Positions 47,631-57,825 of a stretch of 64,000 nucleotides of DNA are shown here, in pieces; positions within the stretch are counted from its first letter, which is position 1; each line of letters opens with the position of its first letter. The stretch is taken from NCBI GenBank assembly GCA_963727535.1, contig CAVSGR010000008.1, positions 248,001-312,000 on the forward strand, in the 5' to 3' direction. A model generated the notes under the pieces. It had not been told where the DNA came from. It made no database searches and saw only the letters and a program-made list of their open reading frames with translations. The translations under genes were made by a program, and so were the position numbers. Source of the stretch: RBG-16-34-14 sp963727535. GTDB lineage: Bacteria > Bacteroidota > Ignavibacteria > Ignavibacteriales > Ignavibacteriaceae.

Positions 47631-50468
47631 CTATGACGACAGTTTAGTCTTTATCTCTTTTTTCAGAAACTTCCCTGTCACACTTTTCTTATTCTTTACA
47701 ATTTCTTCGGGAGTTCCTTCGGCAATTATTTTGCCTCCCCTTTCACCGCCTTCGGGACCGAGATCGATTATCCAATCTGCTGTTTTTATTACATCGAGAT
47801 TATGTTCAACAACTACAACTGTATTTCCTTTATCTACAAGTTTGTTAAGAACTTTCAGAAGAATATTTACATCTTCAAAATGAAGTCCTGTAGTAGGTTC
47901 ATCGAGAATGTAAAGAGTTTTACCTGTGCTTACTTTACTCAATTCTGTTGCAAGCTTAACTCTTTGTGCTTCACCGCCGGATAATGTTGTTGCCTGCTGA
48001 CCGAGTTTAATGTAACCAAGCCCCACATCATTTATAGCTTTAAGTTTTCTTTTTATTCTTGGAAGTTCTTCAAAGAACTCAAGAGCTTCTTCAACCGTCA
48101 TCGCAAGAACATCTGAAATTGACTTTGTTTTGAACAACACTTCCAAAGTTTCCCTGTTATAACGTTTGCCACGGCAAACATCGCATTGTACATAAACATC
48201 CGGTAAGAAATTCATTTCGATTTTCTTAAGTCCATCTCCCCCACATTCTTCACATCTTCCGCCCTGAACATTAAAGCTGAATCTTCCTGTACTGTACCCG
48301 CGAATTTTAGATTCCGGAAGTTGTGAATAAAGATCACGGATAAATGTAAACAAACCTGTATAAGTAGCAGGATTTGATCTGGGTGTCCGTCCGATTGGTG
48401 TTTGATCGATCTCAATTACTTTATCAATATTTTTCAAACCTTCTATAGATTTATACGGAAGCGGAACCATCTTAGATTTATAAATTTCTCTCATTAAAAT
48501 TTTAACAAGAGTTTCATTCATCAAAGTTGATTTACCAGAACCACTGACTCCCGTTATCAAAGTTAAAGTTCCGAGAGGAATTTTAAGATCTACATTTTTT
48601 AGATTAAAACCTGATGCACCTTTAAGTATTAAATGTTCTCCGTTTCCTTTTCTTCTCTGCTCAGGAATCTTAATCTCTTTTCTATTCTTTAAATAAGAAA
48701 GTGTTAAGGAGTCCAGACCATTTTTAGAATCAACAAGATCTTTTGTTAAACCGGCGATACAAACTTTGCCGCCATGTTCTCCTGCCGCCGGACCAAGATC
48801 AATCATAAAATCGGAGCTTTCTATCGTCTCACGGTCGTGTTCAACTACAATTACAGTATTTCCAAGATCTCTCAGATTTTTAAGAGAATTGATAAGCTTA
48901 ATATTATCGCTTTGATGAAGACCAATACTTGGTTCATCAAGCACATATAAAACTCCTGCAAGCTGCGAACCGATTTGAGTAGCGAGTCTTATTCTCTGAG
49001 ATTCTCCACCAGATAAAGTTCTTGCAGAACGGTTAAGTGTTAGGTAATCTAAACCGACATCGAGAAGAAATTGCAGCCTTGTTGAAATCTCTTTAATGAT
49101 CGGTTTTGCAATTATTCCTTCTCTGCCTGGAAGTTTTACTTTATCAAAAAAATCTCTTGCTTTGACGATAGAAAGTTCAGTCACCTCGGATATGTTTTTT
49201 TTCTGAAACTTAACTGAAAGTGATTCCTTCTTTAACCTGCCCCCGTTACAAGCCGAACAGGTAATCGTATTCATATATGATTCAACCCATTCCCGAATAT
49301 TATTCGAAGTTGTGCTTGCATAATAATTTTTCAGGTAACTGATTAAGCCTGAAAATTTGTGCATGTATGTAACAGGCTTAGTATTTCCATAATTATAACT
49401 AAACGAGATTTTCTCTTTTGTTCCATTCAGAATAATATCTTTAGCTTCTTTACTGACATCTTTTAAAGGAGTGTCGAAATCAAAATTATATTTATCTGCG
49501 ACAACTTTTAACTGGTTAAAAAACCAAATTTGTCTTGGTTTACCAACCGGCGACAGTCCCTCTTCATTTATTGATTTGTCCCAATCAGGAATCATTAAAT
49601 TAATATCCAACTCTTTTTTCTCACCTAATCCATCACAATCTGGACAGGAACCGTAGGGAGAATTGAATGAGAAAGAGTTGGGAGCTAATTCTCTGTAACT
49701 AATTCCACAATGAAGACAGGCAATGTGCCTGCTGTAAAGAAAATCTTTTTTGCCGTTGTTTACGTTAACAATGCCGTCTCCATAATTCAATGCTACTCCT
49801 ACGGATTCAGTCAGCCTGTTCCTCGATTTTTCATTTATTGTTAGTTTGTCTATCTGAATTTCTATGTTGTGGATTTTATATCTGTCAACACTGAATCCTT
49901 TTACAATTTCATGATCTTCATTATCAACTCTTACTTTAAGAAAACCATCTGCAGCAATCTCTTCAAATAATTCCCTGTAATGTCCTTTTCTTCCCCTGAT
50001 AACCGGAGCGAGAATTGTTACTTTCTCACTTTTCAAAGCAGTAATAATTGAGTCGATTATCTGGTTGGCAGATTGTTTTGTGACTGGTCTTCCGCAATTG
50101 TAGCAATGAGGAATTCCTAATCTTGCATAAAGAAGACGGAGGTAATCATAAATTTCAGTTACCGTTCCAACTGTAGATCGCGGATTTCCTGAAGTAGATT
50201 TTTGTTCAATAGAAATTGCAGGACTCAAACCCTCAATTAGGTCCACATCCGGTTTCTCAAGCATATCGAGAAATTGACGCGCATAAGCCGAGAGAGATTC
50301 TATATATCTCCTTTGACCTTCTGCATAAATTGTATCAAAAGCGAGAGAGGATTTTCCAGAGCCGGATAAGCCGGTAATTACAGTTAAAGATTCCCTGGGG
50401 ATTTCAACATCAATATTCTTAAGATTATGTTCCCGTGCGCCTTTTATTATTATCGTTTCTTTTTCCAA
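47631..50468 (-). CDS. uvrA: Excinuclease ABC subunit A
   Basis: UvrA is the damage-recognition ATPase of nucleotide excision repair. It has two ABC cassettes: GLSGSGKSSLAFDTIYAEGQ and GVSGSGKSTL for the P-loops, with LSGGESQR and LSGGEAQR as signature motifs. Zinc-binding CxxC pairs are present (CYNCG; CLHCG with CPDCDG; CEECGG with CDVCRG). At 945 residues it is complete and undisturbed. It diverges from yigZ across 89 bp that must hold both promoters. Confidence 0.98.
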   Translation of the reverse strand: MEKETIIIKGAREHNLKNIDVEIPRESLTVITGLSGSGKSSLAFDTIYAEGQRRYIESLSAYARQFLDMLEKPDVDLIEGLSPAISIEQKSTSGNPRSTVGTVTEIYDYLRLLYARLGIPHCYNCGRPVTKQSANQIIDSIITALKSEKVTILAPVIRGRKGHYRELFEEIAADGFLKVRVDNEDHEIVKGFSVDRYKIHNIEIQIDKLTINEKSRNRLTESVGVALNYGDGIVNVNNGKKDFLYSRHIACLHCGISYRELAPNSFSFNSPYGSCPDCDGLGEKKELDINLMIPDWDKSINEEGLSPVGKPRQIWFFNQLKVVADKYNFDFDTPLKDVSKEAKDIILNGTKEKISFSYNYGNTKPVTYMHKFSGLISYLKNYYASTTSNNIREWVESYMNTITCSACNGGRLKKESLSVKFQKKNISEVTELSIVKARDFFDKVKLPGREGIIAKPIIKEISTRLQFLLDVGLDYLTLNRSARTLSGGESQRIRLATQIGSQLAGVLYVLDEPSIGLHQSDNIKLINSLKNLRDLGNTVIVVEHDRETIESSDFMIDLGPAAGEHGGKVCIAGLTKDLVDSKNGLDSLTLSYLKNRKEIKIPEQRRKGNGEHLILKGASGFNLKNVDLKIPLGTLTLITGVSGSGKSTLMNETLVKILMREIYKSKMVPLPYKSIEGLKNIDKVIEIDQTPIGRTPRSNPATYTGLFTFIRDLYSQLPESKIRGYSTGRFSFNVQGGRCEECGGDGLKKIEMNFLPDVYVQCDVCRGKRYNRETLEVLFKTKSISDVLAMTVEEALEFFEELPRIKRKLKAINDVGLGYIKLGQQATTLSGGEAQRVKLATELSKVSTGKTLYILDEPTTGLHFEDVNILLKVLNKLVDKGNTVVVVEHNLDVIKTADWIIDLGPEGGERGGKIIAEGTPEEIVKNKKSVTGKFLKKEIKTKLSS

Positions 50469-50557
50469 ATCACAAAATGGGTTAAATTTAAAATTGTATT
50501 TTAGTCATAGAGGCTTTGATAAACAACTAAATAATCACTGCATCATGTTACTTTTCT

Positions 50558-51176
50558 ATGAATAAAACGAAAGAAATAACAGTAATTAATAGGAAATACG
50601 AAGCAGAACTGAAGGAAAAAAACTCACGTTTTATTGGCTTTGCTTTTCCAATTGAAAATGAAGAAGAAGTTCAGCTTCACTTAAAAGATTTAAAAGAAAA
50701 AATATTATGATGCGACACATCATTGTTATGCATATAAAACTTTAACATCGGAAAAATACTCGGATGCAGGAGAACCTTCCGGAACAGCTGGAATAAGAAT
50801 TTTTAATGCAATAGAACATTCCAATTTAACAAATACGCTGGTTGTTGTTGTCCGTTATTTTGGAGGAACAAAGCTCGGTGTCGGCGGACTTGGGAAAGCG
50901 TATTATGACACTGCATTTAAAGTTCTTGAAAAAGCTGAGAAAGTAAACAAAAGACTTTATCAAAAAATATTTATTAAAGTTGATTTTGAACTGGTAAATA
51001 AAATTTATCAGGCTTTTAACGAATCGGAAAGCAAAATCCTAAACACAAACTATTCTAATAAAGTTGAATTTGAATGCTTAATAACTTCTGACAATGTTCA
51101 GAAAATTATTTCCAAATTGAAAGATGCTACGAACGGGGACATTGATATAAACCCGGCAGAAATGATTTATTTTTAG
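50558..51176 (+). CDS. yigZ: YigZ/IMPACT family protein, frameshifted as read
   Basis: The N-terminal frame (NSRFIGFAFPIENEEEV) stops after about 50 codons. The diagnostic DATHHCYAYK, the GEPSGTAG segment and YFGGTKLGVGGLGKAY follow in the next frame. Removing one A from the six-A run at 50697-50702 restores LKEKYYDATHHCYAY and a 205-residue protein, the usual length. The family is conserved and linked to translation under stress in eukaryotes (IMPACT); bacterial function is poorly known. The break is probably a homopolymer error. Confidence 0.9.
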
Positions 51177-51255
51177 CTAAAAACCAGATGTTTCTTGACA
51201 TAAAGGTAAATATTGTCGATTTTTGCGTTTAGCAAATAATTAACAGGGAAGAAAC

Positions 51256-51720
51256 ATGCCAGAAATAACAACTCCCCCGGTAGAAGCCGTTCAACTTGCT
51301 GATTTAACTTTTAAATTATTAGCAAATTGCCAGGAAAAAGAAGCACGGCTTGCAGAACAACAAGGACTTACACAAGCTGAATTCAGATGCCTGAGACTTT
51401 TCGGAACTGAAGAAAGCTCAAACAACAAACAAATTGCAAAAAGGATGAACCTGAGTCCAAGCAGATTAACAAGAATTATAGATGGACTAGTAAGAAAAGA
51501 TTATTTAATAAGAGAGATAGATCCGAACGACCGCAGGAATATGAGAGTTACTTTGTCAAGACAAGGCGTTTTGATTGTTCAACAACTAAATAATGCATAC
51601 ATCAATATTCATAAAGAAATTCTGACTGATATTGACAACGTACAGCATAAGCCATTAATTACAGCTATGACCCACCTTCTTTCTGCTCTTGAAAAGTGGA
51701 TTGCAAAAGACGTAAGGTAA
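51256..51720 (+). CDS. MarR-family transcription regulator, 154 aa
   Basis: A winged-helix repressor-type protein. The recognition region is NNKQIAKRMNLSPSRLTRII, followed by the wing EIDPNDRRNMRVTLSRQG, the family's Asp-x-Arg signature. Dimerisation helices flank it. AGGGAAG precedes the ATG. Effector and targets are unknown; no efflux gene is adjacent. Confidence 0.93.
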   Translation: MPEITTPPVEAVQLADLTFKLLANCQEKEARLAEQQGLTQAEFRCLRLFGTEESSNNKQIAKRMNLSPSRLTRIIDGLVRKDYLIREIDPNDRRNMRVTLSRQGVLIVQQLNNAYINIHKEILTDIDNVQHKPLITAMTHLLSALEKWIAKDVR

Positions 51721-51782
51721 AGTTTGTGGCAAATCAAAAGTGATTATTTAAGTAATGTTTAGGAATTCTTTGTAGAGTTTTT

Positions 51783-52205
51783 TTAGTTGTTACTTTGTCT
51801 TTTCTGATTATTAGAATACATTTTGGTCCATTCCAGATCTTCCAGTAATTCGTTCAGGTTTTTAAATCCTTCCTGAGTTAATTTTAAATACTTTTCTTCA
51901 AAGAAACTTTTTACATTTGCATCCGACAGGTTTATTATCTCTTTAAGCTGGTCAACAACTTTATTAATGTTATTCGTGTAATCCTGTTTTATCTGATCAA
52001 GATTACTAATCTCCGAATTCATACTTCCTTTCTTAAGCACTCTCTCCAAACCCCGGATATATTTTGCAGTGAAAGAAATATCTTCCAGAAATGTGATTTT
52101 TTCATTTTTAAAACATATTTCCACAATTGTTTTTAAATCATTTTTTCTTTTCAGCTTCTGTCCGGAAAAGCTATTAATCTCTGTAACAAAGTTTTCAGAA
52201 TTCAT
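51783..52205 (-). CDS. Hypothetical helical protein, 140 aa
   Basis: I do not recognise this. It is charged, almost entirely helix-like with Leu/Ile heptads (YIRGLERVLKKG; NINKVVDQLKEIINL), no signal peptide and no Cys, so probably a small cytoplasmic coiled-coil protein. It starts three bases after the O-methyltransferase stop and is therefore translated with it. Confidence 0.65.
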   Translation of the reverse strand: MNSENFVTEINSFSGQKLKRKNDLKTIVEICFKNEKITFLEDISFTAKYIRGLERVLKKGSMNSEISNLDQIKQDYTNNINKVVDQLKEIINLSDANVKSFFEEKYLKLTQEGFKNLNELLEDLEWTKMYSNNQKRQSNN

Positions 52206-52208
52206 AAT

Positions 52209-52850
52209 TTACTTTTTTATTCCCAGACCTATTCCATCACCTATAGGAAGAATTGTCGACGTAAGATTAGGCATGTTCATAAAGACTTTGTTAAAATCTC
52301 TGATATGTTTTGTAGATATCCTGTTTTCTTTTGGAACTTTCTGAGTAGCAGCAAAGCCGTGCCACAAAAGATTATCAATAAAAATTACTCCCTTACTTTT
52401 CAGCAGTATCATAGAATAATCAAATAATCTTTTATAGTCTTCCTTATCGGCATCTAAAAAAATCAAGTCATATTTTTTTTGAAGCTGCGGCATTATTGTA
52501 AGAGCGTTACCGATTTTCAATTCAATTTTATCTTCAAGCCCGGCTTTCTCAATATTTTCTTTTGCAAGTATCGAATTGTCTTCACTTTTTTCTATAGTAT
52601 GAATTACAGACTTCTTCTTAAGAATTCTTGCAATTCTGATAGTCGAATAAGCGATAGCCGTTCCAAGCTCAAGAACTCTTTTAGGATTTAACAACATTAC
52701 AACCTGTTCAAGAAAATCTGCTGACTGCCTTGAAAGAATTGGGACATTATATTCTTTAGCATATTCTTCCATTTCAAAAATTAAAGGATCACTATCCTTT
52801 TTAAATTGATTCAGATATTTATTTTGTGCGGGAAAAAGAATACCAGCCAT
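52209..52850 (-). CDS. Class I O-methyltransferase (COMT-like), 213 aa
   Basis: The S-adenosylmethionine motif is VLELGTAIAYSTIR. DLIFLDADKEDY holds the metal-binding Asp, and FIDNLLWHG the following metal ligands, as in cation-dependent O-methyltransferases. The substrate is unknown; bacterial members act on catechols and diverse small molecules. Co-transcribed with the helical protein downstream. Confidence 0.9.
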   Translation of the reverse strand: MAGILFPAQNKYLNQFKKDSDPLIFEMEEYAKEYNVPILSRQSADFLEQVVMLLNPKRVLELGTAIAYSTIRIARILKKKSVIHTIEKSEDNSILAKENIEKAGLEDKIELKIGNALTIMPQLQKKYDLIFLDADKEDYKRLFDYSMILLKSKGVIFIDNLLWHGFAATQKVPKENRISTKHIRDFNKVFMNMPNLTSTILPIGDGIGLGIKK

Positions 52851-52943
52851 AATTAACCTTTCTTGAATTACAAATAAAAATTTAAGAATATTTCAGGAAA
52901 GAATAATTATGAAGGTAAATTTTTCTGAAGAAAAGCTATATAC

Positions 52944-54914
52944 CTATTTGAGCAATATCATTTTCCTGGATAAATTTTCTTCCCCTATTTTAAGGACATA
53001 ATAATAAACTCCGCTCGAAACATCCACCCCATTTTCATTTTTGCCATTCCAGTTTGCTGTATTTAAGCCGATTTTTGCGACATCGTTAAAAAGTGTTTTT
53101 ACCTTTTGACCAAGAATATTGTATACAATTAATTCTGCTTGTTTTTGTTTAGAAGCAACAAAATTTATTCTAGTCTGACCATTGAACGGATTTGGATAGT
53201 TTTGACTTAATTGATAACCTGTTGGAGAATTATTTATTTCAGGGCTAAGCGAAACAACAGATGCTCCATAAGTCAACAAATAATTTTCACTTGAAGGCTC
53301 GCGGTAACTTGTGCCGGAACTATCATTATAAGTAAAATAAAATTCTACATACTGATCATTACCCGATGATGGTAAAACAAAACTATACCTGATAGTATCG
53401 TCGTAGGTCATACTTGCCTCTGCAAAATCAGAACCACTGGCAGAATAATTAATTTTTACGGTTGAAGGATCAATAGCATAATCATTTATGAAAATTTTAT
53501 GAATTATATTGTTGGAATTATCAGACTGTACATTGGGAAAATCAATTGCTTTTGCAGCAGAAACTAAACCGTAGCCTCTATCATTATTCGGGGTTGAATA
53601 ATTGTCCGCAGTTTGTATCAAAATTTTTCTAACCTGAGCATTAGTTAAATAAGGATGAGCAGACAGAAGCAGCCCGGCAACACCAGCAGCAAGCGGCGTA
53701 GCAGCCGAAGTGCCCCCGAAGCTTCCCGTGTACTTTCCAGAAGCAGATGCAGCAAATACATCTGTCCCCTGAGCTAATATATCGGGTTTTATTCTGCCGT
53801 CTGAAGTTGGACCGCGTGAACTAAAACTGGTTACTACGTTAGAACTGCTTACAGCTCCAACTGTAATAGTATTAAACCCATCACCCGGAGATATGATATA
53901 ATGCCAGGTTTTGTCTCCTTCATTCCCGGCAGCGGTAATAGTAACAACTCCTTTGCTGAAAGCTTCTTCACACGCTTTTACAACAATTGTTGTCTGTCCA
54001 TTCATATCCTGGTAAGTATATGAACCCTCCCCAGCATCAAACTCACTATAACCAAGAGAGCTGCTTGTTATATCAACTCCCAAATTTTCCATCCAGATTA
54101 AAGCAGCAGCATAATTATCTTCTTCAACATGCGTTTCGCTTCTTTCATCTTCAGTTTTTGCAAGAATAAATGATGAACTGTAAGAAGCACCAATTAGAGA
54201 GCTGTCTTTGAATCCTGCCACTTCCGAAAATACACTTGTTCCATGACTATCTTGTGCCGGAATATCCCCCGGCTGGTTAGCAGTTACAGAATCACCAAAT
54301 ACAAAATCATATTCGGCAATTACATTAGCATTAGCTAATGCTTCATGATTTTTCCATCTAAAGCCGCTGTCTAAAAATCCAATCAAGATACCTTTACCTG
54401 TTATTCCTTTTGAATGAACAATCGGAACATCCATAAGATTAAGCTGAGTAAAAGAAGAGCCGTAATCGAGATCTGTTACAGATTTGTTTTTCTCAATGCC
54501 AGGTTCATTTATTTTTTCATTTATAAATTTCAATACTTTTACGGGGTCCACTTTATCAACAAAGGGAAATTCTTTTACTTTTGTTAGTTGCGAATCATCT
54601 AAGTAAGCCGAAACAGCATTAAACCAGGTAAGCTTGTGTACTATTTTAATTCCCAGCGAGTTTAATTTATTTATATATTCACTTTTAATGGGTAAATCAT
54701 CATAAGATATTATATCGTTCCCCATTACTTTTCTTCTTCGTTCAATTGCTCTTTCTGTAAGATTATTTAGAGCTTCTTTATATAAAGCACTTGTTTTATT
54801 GAGAGTTTGTCCTGAAGTGATGTCTTTATCTTTAAAATAAACCAGGTACTTACCCTTAGAAAAGGAACAGACAGAAATAAGCAGAATTACCAAAACTATA
54901 AGAATATTTCGCAT
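52944..54914 (-). CDS. Secreted S8 subtilisin-like protease with type IX sorting domain, 656 aa
   Basis: A signal peptide (ILIVLVILLISVCSFS) is followed by a propeptide-like region to about residue 150. The catalytic domain has LIGFLDSGF (Asp), DSHGTSV (His) and GGTSAATPLAAG (Ser). It ends in a type IX C-terminal domain (LSQNYPNPFNGQT, VSSGVYYYVLK), so the mature protease should be exported across the outer membrane and anchored or released. Monocistronic. It directly supports a type IX system in this organism. Confidence 0.95.
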   Translation of the reverse strand: MRNILIVLVILLISVCSFSKGKYLVYFKDKDITSGQTLNKTSALYKEALNNLTERAIERRRKVMGNDIISYDDLPIKSEYINKLNSLGIKIVHKLTWFNAVSAYLDDSQLTKVKEFPFVDKVDPVKVLKFINEKINEPGIEKNKSVTDLDYGSSFTQLNLMDVPIVHSKGITGKGILIGFLDSGFRWKNHEALANANVIAEYDFVFGDSVTANQPGDIPAQDSHGTSVFSEVAGFKDSSLIGASYSSSFILAKTEDERSETHVEEDNYAAALIWMENLGVDITSSSLGYSEFDAGEGSYTYQDMNGQTTIVVKACEEAFSKGVVTITAAGNEGDKTWHYIISPGDGFNTITVGAVSSSNVVTSFSSRGPTSDGRIKPDILAQGTDVFAASASGKYTGSFGGTSAATPLAAGVAGLLLSAHPYLTNAQVRKILIQTADNYSTPNNDRGYGLVSAAKAIDFPNVQSDNSNNIIHKIFINDYAIDPSTVKINYSASGSDFAEASMTYDDTIRYSFVLPSSGNDQYVEFYFTYNDSSGTSYREPSSENYLLTYGASVVSLSPEINNSPTGYQLSQNYPNPFNGQTRINFVASKQKQAELIVYNILGQKVKTLFNDVAKIGLNTANWNGKNENGVDVSSGVYYYVLKIGEENLSRKMILLK

Positions 54915-54985
54915 AATAAATTTGACGATTTTTTTTATAAATATAGCTCAATTTGGTTTAAAAAATAGCCCTTTTATAATGTACT

Positions 54986-55849
54986 TCAATTTATAATTTT
55001 GAATAAACGCCCAAGCCTGATAGACTTAAATGCAGATAAATGAGGATCCGTTGACCAGTAAATTAGTACCGCTTTGCCAATAATTAAATTTTCAGGAATA
55101 GTTCCCCAGTACCTGCTGTCCATACTTACTCGTCTGTTATCACCCATAACAAAATAATGATCCTGTTTAAATGTATATGCTCTAACTGGTTTTCCTTCAA
55201 TATCGATAACACTTCCTTCAACACTGACAACCTTTTTTTCATATTCCCTATTTATAAGGAGACCAATTTTATCAATATTCTTAAAATTTACCTCAACCTT
55301 TAATCCTTTATAAGGAATAACAACAGGTCCATAATCTTTACCATTCCAATCTCCACTAGCTGAAAATGTTTTGTTGCCATAAATAACATCTTCCTTTTTT
55401 TTACTAAGCTGCTTGTGGTCATCTAAAAAAGTTTTTCCATTTACATAAATCACGTTGTTAATAATTTCTAATGTGTCGCCAGGTAAACCAATAATTCTTT
55501 TTATGTAATTGGCAGTCATTAACTTATTACCTTCTCTGTGTTCCGGAAATTCAAAAATGACAATGTCACCTCTTGATGGCTTAGAAAATGAGACAAGTTT
55601 AAAGCTTCTGGTTTTTGTTCCAATTATAGGAAGATGTCTTGGTGTAGAAATAGAATAAGCTGCTTTATTTACAAAAATAAAATCCCCGGGAAGAAGCGTT
55701 TTCTCCATAGAAGATGTAGGAATTCTGTACGCTTCAATAAAAAATGATTTTAATATTATGGCGAGTAATAAAGTCCAGAGAAGAATTTTTATTAATCTTC
55801 TAATTGCTGAAGGGTTCTTTTCTGTTTTACTTTGACTTTCCATAACCAT
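54986..55849 (-). CDS. lepB: Signal peptidase I
   Basis: One N-terminal membrane helix, then the catalytic Ser47 in PTSSMEKTL and Lys117 in YIKRIIGLPGD, with the conserved MGDNRRVSMDSRYWG box near the end. A roughly 60-residue insertion between the Lys box and the MGDN box is larger than in compact enzymes but common in this phylum. It lies 55 bp downstream of lepA, with a strong terminator between them, so it probably has its own promoter. Confidence 0.96.
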   Translation of the reverse strand: MVMESQSKTEKNPSAIRRLIKILLWTLLLAIILKSFFIEAYRIPTSSMEKTLLPGDFIFVNKAAYSISTPRHLPIIGTKTRSFKLVSFSKPSRGDIVIFEFPEHREGNKLMTANYIKRIIGLPGDTLEIINNVIYVNGKTFLDDHKQLSKKKEDVIYGNKTFSASGDWNGKDYGPVVIPYKGLKVEVNFKNIDKIGLLINREYEKKVVSVEGSVIDIEGKPVRAYTFKQDHYFVMGDNRRVSMDSRYWGTIPENLIIGKAVLIYWSTDPHLSAFKSIRLGRLFKIIN

Positions 55850-55855
55850 TTAAAA

Positions 55856-55887
55856 CAATAGGGGTTCAGCACACTGAACCCCTATTG
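55856..55887 (-). terminator. Strong intrinsic terminator between lepA and lepB
   Basis: CAATAGGGGTTCAG (55856-55869) pairs perfectly with CTGAACCCCTATTG (55874-55887) around a four-base loop. On the minus strand it is followed by TTTTAA and begins 17 bp past the lepA stop. It should end or attenuate the leftward lepA transcript. Confidence 0.85.
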
Positions 55888-55903
55888 TAAATTTGATTTT
55901 TTT

Positions 55904-57697
55904 CTAATCTTCAATCTGTAATACAGCTAAAAAAGCTTCCTGTGGTATTTCCACATTACCAACTTGTTTCATTCTTCTCTTGCCTTCTTTCTGCTTTTCA
56001 AGAAGTTTCCTTTTCCTTGTAATATCGCCACCATAGCATTTTGCAAGAACATTTTTTCTCAATGCTTTAACAACAGATTTTGAAATTACCTTTGTTCCAA
56101 TGGCTGCCTGGATAGAAATCTCAAACATTTGTCTCGGTATAAGCTCTTTAAGCTTGCTGCAGACTTTCCTTCCCCAATCGTAAGCTTTATCCCTATGAAC
56201 AATCATTGACAAAGCATCTACAGGTTCACTATTAAGAAGAATATCAAGTCGGACAAGATCCGATTCCCTGTAACCGATAAAATCATAATCTAAAGAAGCA
56301 TAGCCGCGTGTCATAGATTTTAGCTTGTCATAAAAATCAAATATTATTTCTGAAAGCGGTAATTCAAATTGTATATCTGCTCTTGTCGGATCAATATAAG
56401 TTGTGTTCTTGTATTCTCCCCTTTTATCCATTGCAAGTTTCATAATGTTGCCAACGTATTCACTAGGCACAACAATCTGGGCTTTAACATAAGGTTCTTC
56501 GATATAATCAATTTCTCCAACTGGCGGCATTAAAGCCGGGTTATCTACAACAACTTTCTCACCGTTATTTTTGAAAACATAATATTCAACGTTTGGAAGA
56601 GTAGTAATAATTGACTGGTCATGTTCACGCAGCAATCTTTCCTGGACAATCTCCATATGCAACAAACCAAGAAAACCGCACCGAAAACCAAAACCAAGAG
56701 CGGCGGAAGTTTCCGGCTGATAAATAAGAGCAGAATCATTTAGTGTGAATTTCTCCAAAGCATCACGAAGATCCTCAAATTCTTCAGAATCAGTGGGATA
56801 CAATCCGCTGTAAACCATTGGTTTAACAGCTTTATACCCTGGTAATGGTTCTTTAACCCCACCTTTTGCGTGTGTTACTGTATCGCCGACTTTCGTATCA
56901 TGAACATCTTTTATTCCTGCAATTAAGTATCCAACATTTCCTGCAGAAAGTTCATCAGTTTTTATTTTTTTTAAGCCGAGAATTCCTATCTCTTCGGCTT
57001 CCCATTCTTTATCAGTTACAAAGAATTTTATTTTGTCATTTGTTTTCAAAGTTCCGTTTATTACTCTTATATAAGCAACTGCTCCACGGTAAGCATCAAA
57101 AACGGAATCAAATATCAAAGCCTGCAAAGGGGCATCGGGATCACCCTTTGGCGGAGGAATTTTATTTACAATCCTTTCAAGAACTTCATTAATACCAAGT
57201 TTTGTTTTTGCACTGACTGAAAGAATTTCTTCAGGTTCGCAGCCAATGAGATCAATTATCTGTCCCTTTACTTTCTCAACTTCTGCGCTTGGTAAATCAA
57301 TTTTATTTAAAACAGGAATTATTTCTAACCCTGCATCTATGGCAAGATAAAGATTACTGATAGTTTGAGCCTCTACTCCCTGTGCGGCATCTACGACTAA
57401 CAAGGCGCCTTCACATGCCGCTAGTGAACGTGATACTTCATAAGTAAAGTCAACGTGACCAGGAGTATCTATTAGATTAAAAATATAATCTTTACCATCC
57501 TTAGCTTTGTATTTCATCTGGATGGCGTGGGATTTTATCGTTATTCCTCTTTCCCTTTCAAGCTCGAGATCATCGAGTATCTGGTCCTTTGCCTCCCTTG
57601 CGGAAATAGTTCCTGTTGTTTCAAGAAGACAGTCGGCAAGTGTTGATTTACCATGATCTATATGTGCAATTATGCAGAAGTTGCGAATGTTTAACAT
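55904..57697 (-). CDS. lepA: Elongation factor 4 (LepA)
   Basis: A translational GTPase that back-translocates or remodels stalled ribosomes. G1 is AHIDHGKST, G3 DTPGHVDF, G4 NKIDLPSA and G5 SAKTKLG. The LepA-specific C-terminal domain with RKRKLLEKQKEGKRRMK and EAFLAVL is present. At 597 residues it is complete. It stands upstream of lepB, a common pairing. Confidence 0.98.
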   Translation of the reverse strand: MLNIRNFCIIAHIDHGKSTLADCLLETTGTISAREAKDQILDDLELERERGITIKSHAIQMKYKAKDGKDYIFNLIDTPGHVDFTYEVSRSLAACEGALLVVDAAQGVEAQTISNLYLAIDAGLEIIPVLNKIDLPSAEVEKVKGQIIDLIGCEPEEILSVSAKTKLGINEVLERIVNKIPPPKGDPDAPLQALIFDSVFDAYRGAVAYIRVINGTLKTNDKIKFFVTDKEWEAEEIGILGLKKIKTDELSAGNVGYLIAGIKDVHDTKVGDTVTHAKGGVKEPLPGYKAVKPMVYSGLYPTDSEEFEDLRDALEKFTLNDSALIYQPETSAALGFGFRCGFLGLLHMEIVQERLLREHDQSIITTLPNVEYYVFKNNGEKVVVDNPALMPPVGEIDYIEEPYVKAQIVVPSEYVGNIMKLAMDKRGEYKNTTYIDPTRADIQFELPLSEIIFDFYDKLKSMTRGYASLDYDFIGYRESDLVRLDILLNSEPVDALSMIVHRDKAYDWGRKVCSKLKELIPRQMFEISIQAAIGTKVISKSVVKALRKNVLAKCYGGDITRKRKLLEKQKEGKRRMKQVGNVEIPQEAFLAVLQIED

Positions 57698-57778
57698 TAT
57701 TCCATTATAATTTGAATTGTAAATATACCTACGACAGGGCTCTAATTAAAGGTAGGATAAAGTAATAGAACTAGATCA

Positions 57779-57825
57779 AAGATGACATCTTTACAAGTTT
57801 AACCGGATTGATAAGATGTCATCTT
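57779..57825 (-). terminator. Inverted repeat at the end of the ppx/gppA gene
   Basis: AAGATGACATCTT (57779-57791) and its reverse complement (57813-57825) can form a 13-bp stem with a 21-base loop; one arm lies within the last codons of the gene. A short T-run follows on the minus strand, so it may be a weak terminator. Confidence 0.45.

Noticed and set aside
56866..57192. Plus-strand open frame opposite lepA
   Set aside because: It is fully covered by the intact lepA gene; its leucine/histidine-rich composition reflects the reverse complement of codon bias.
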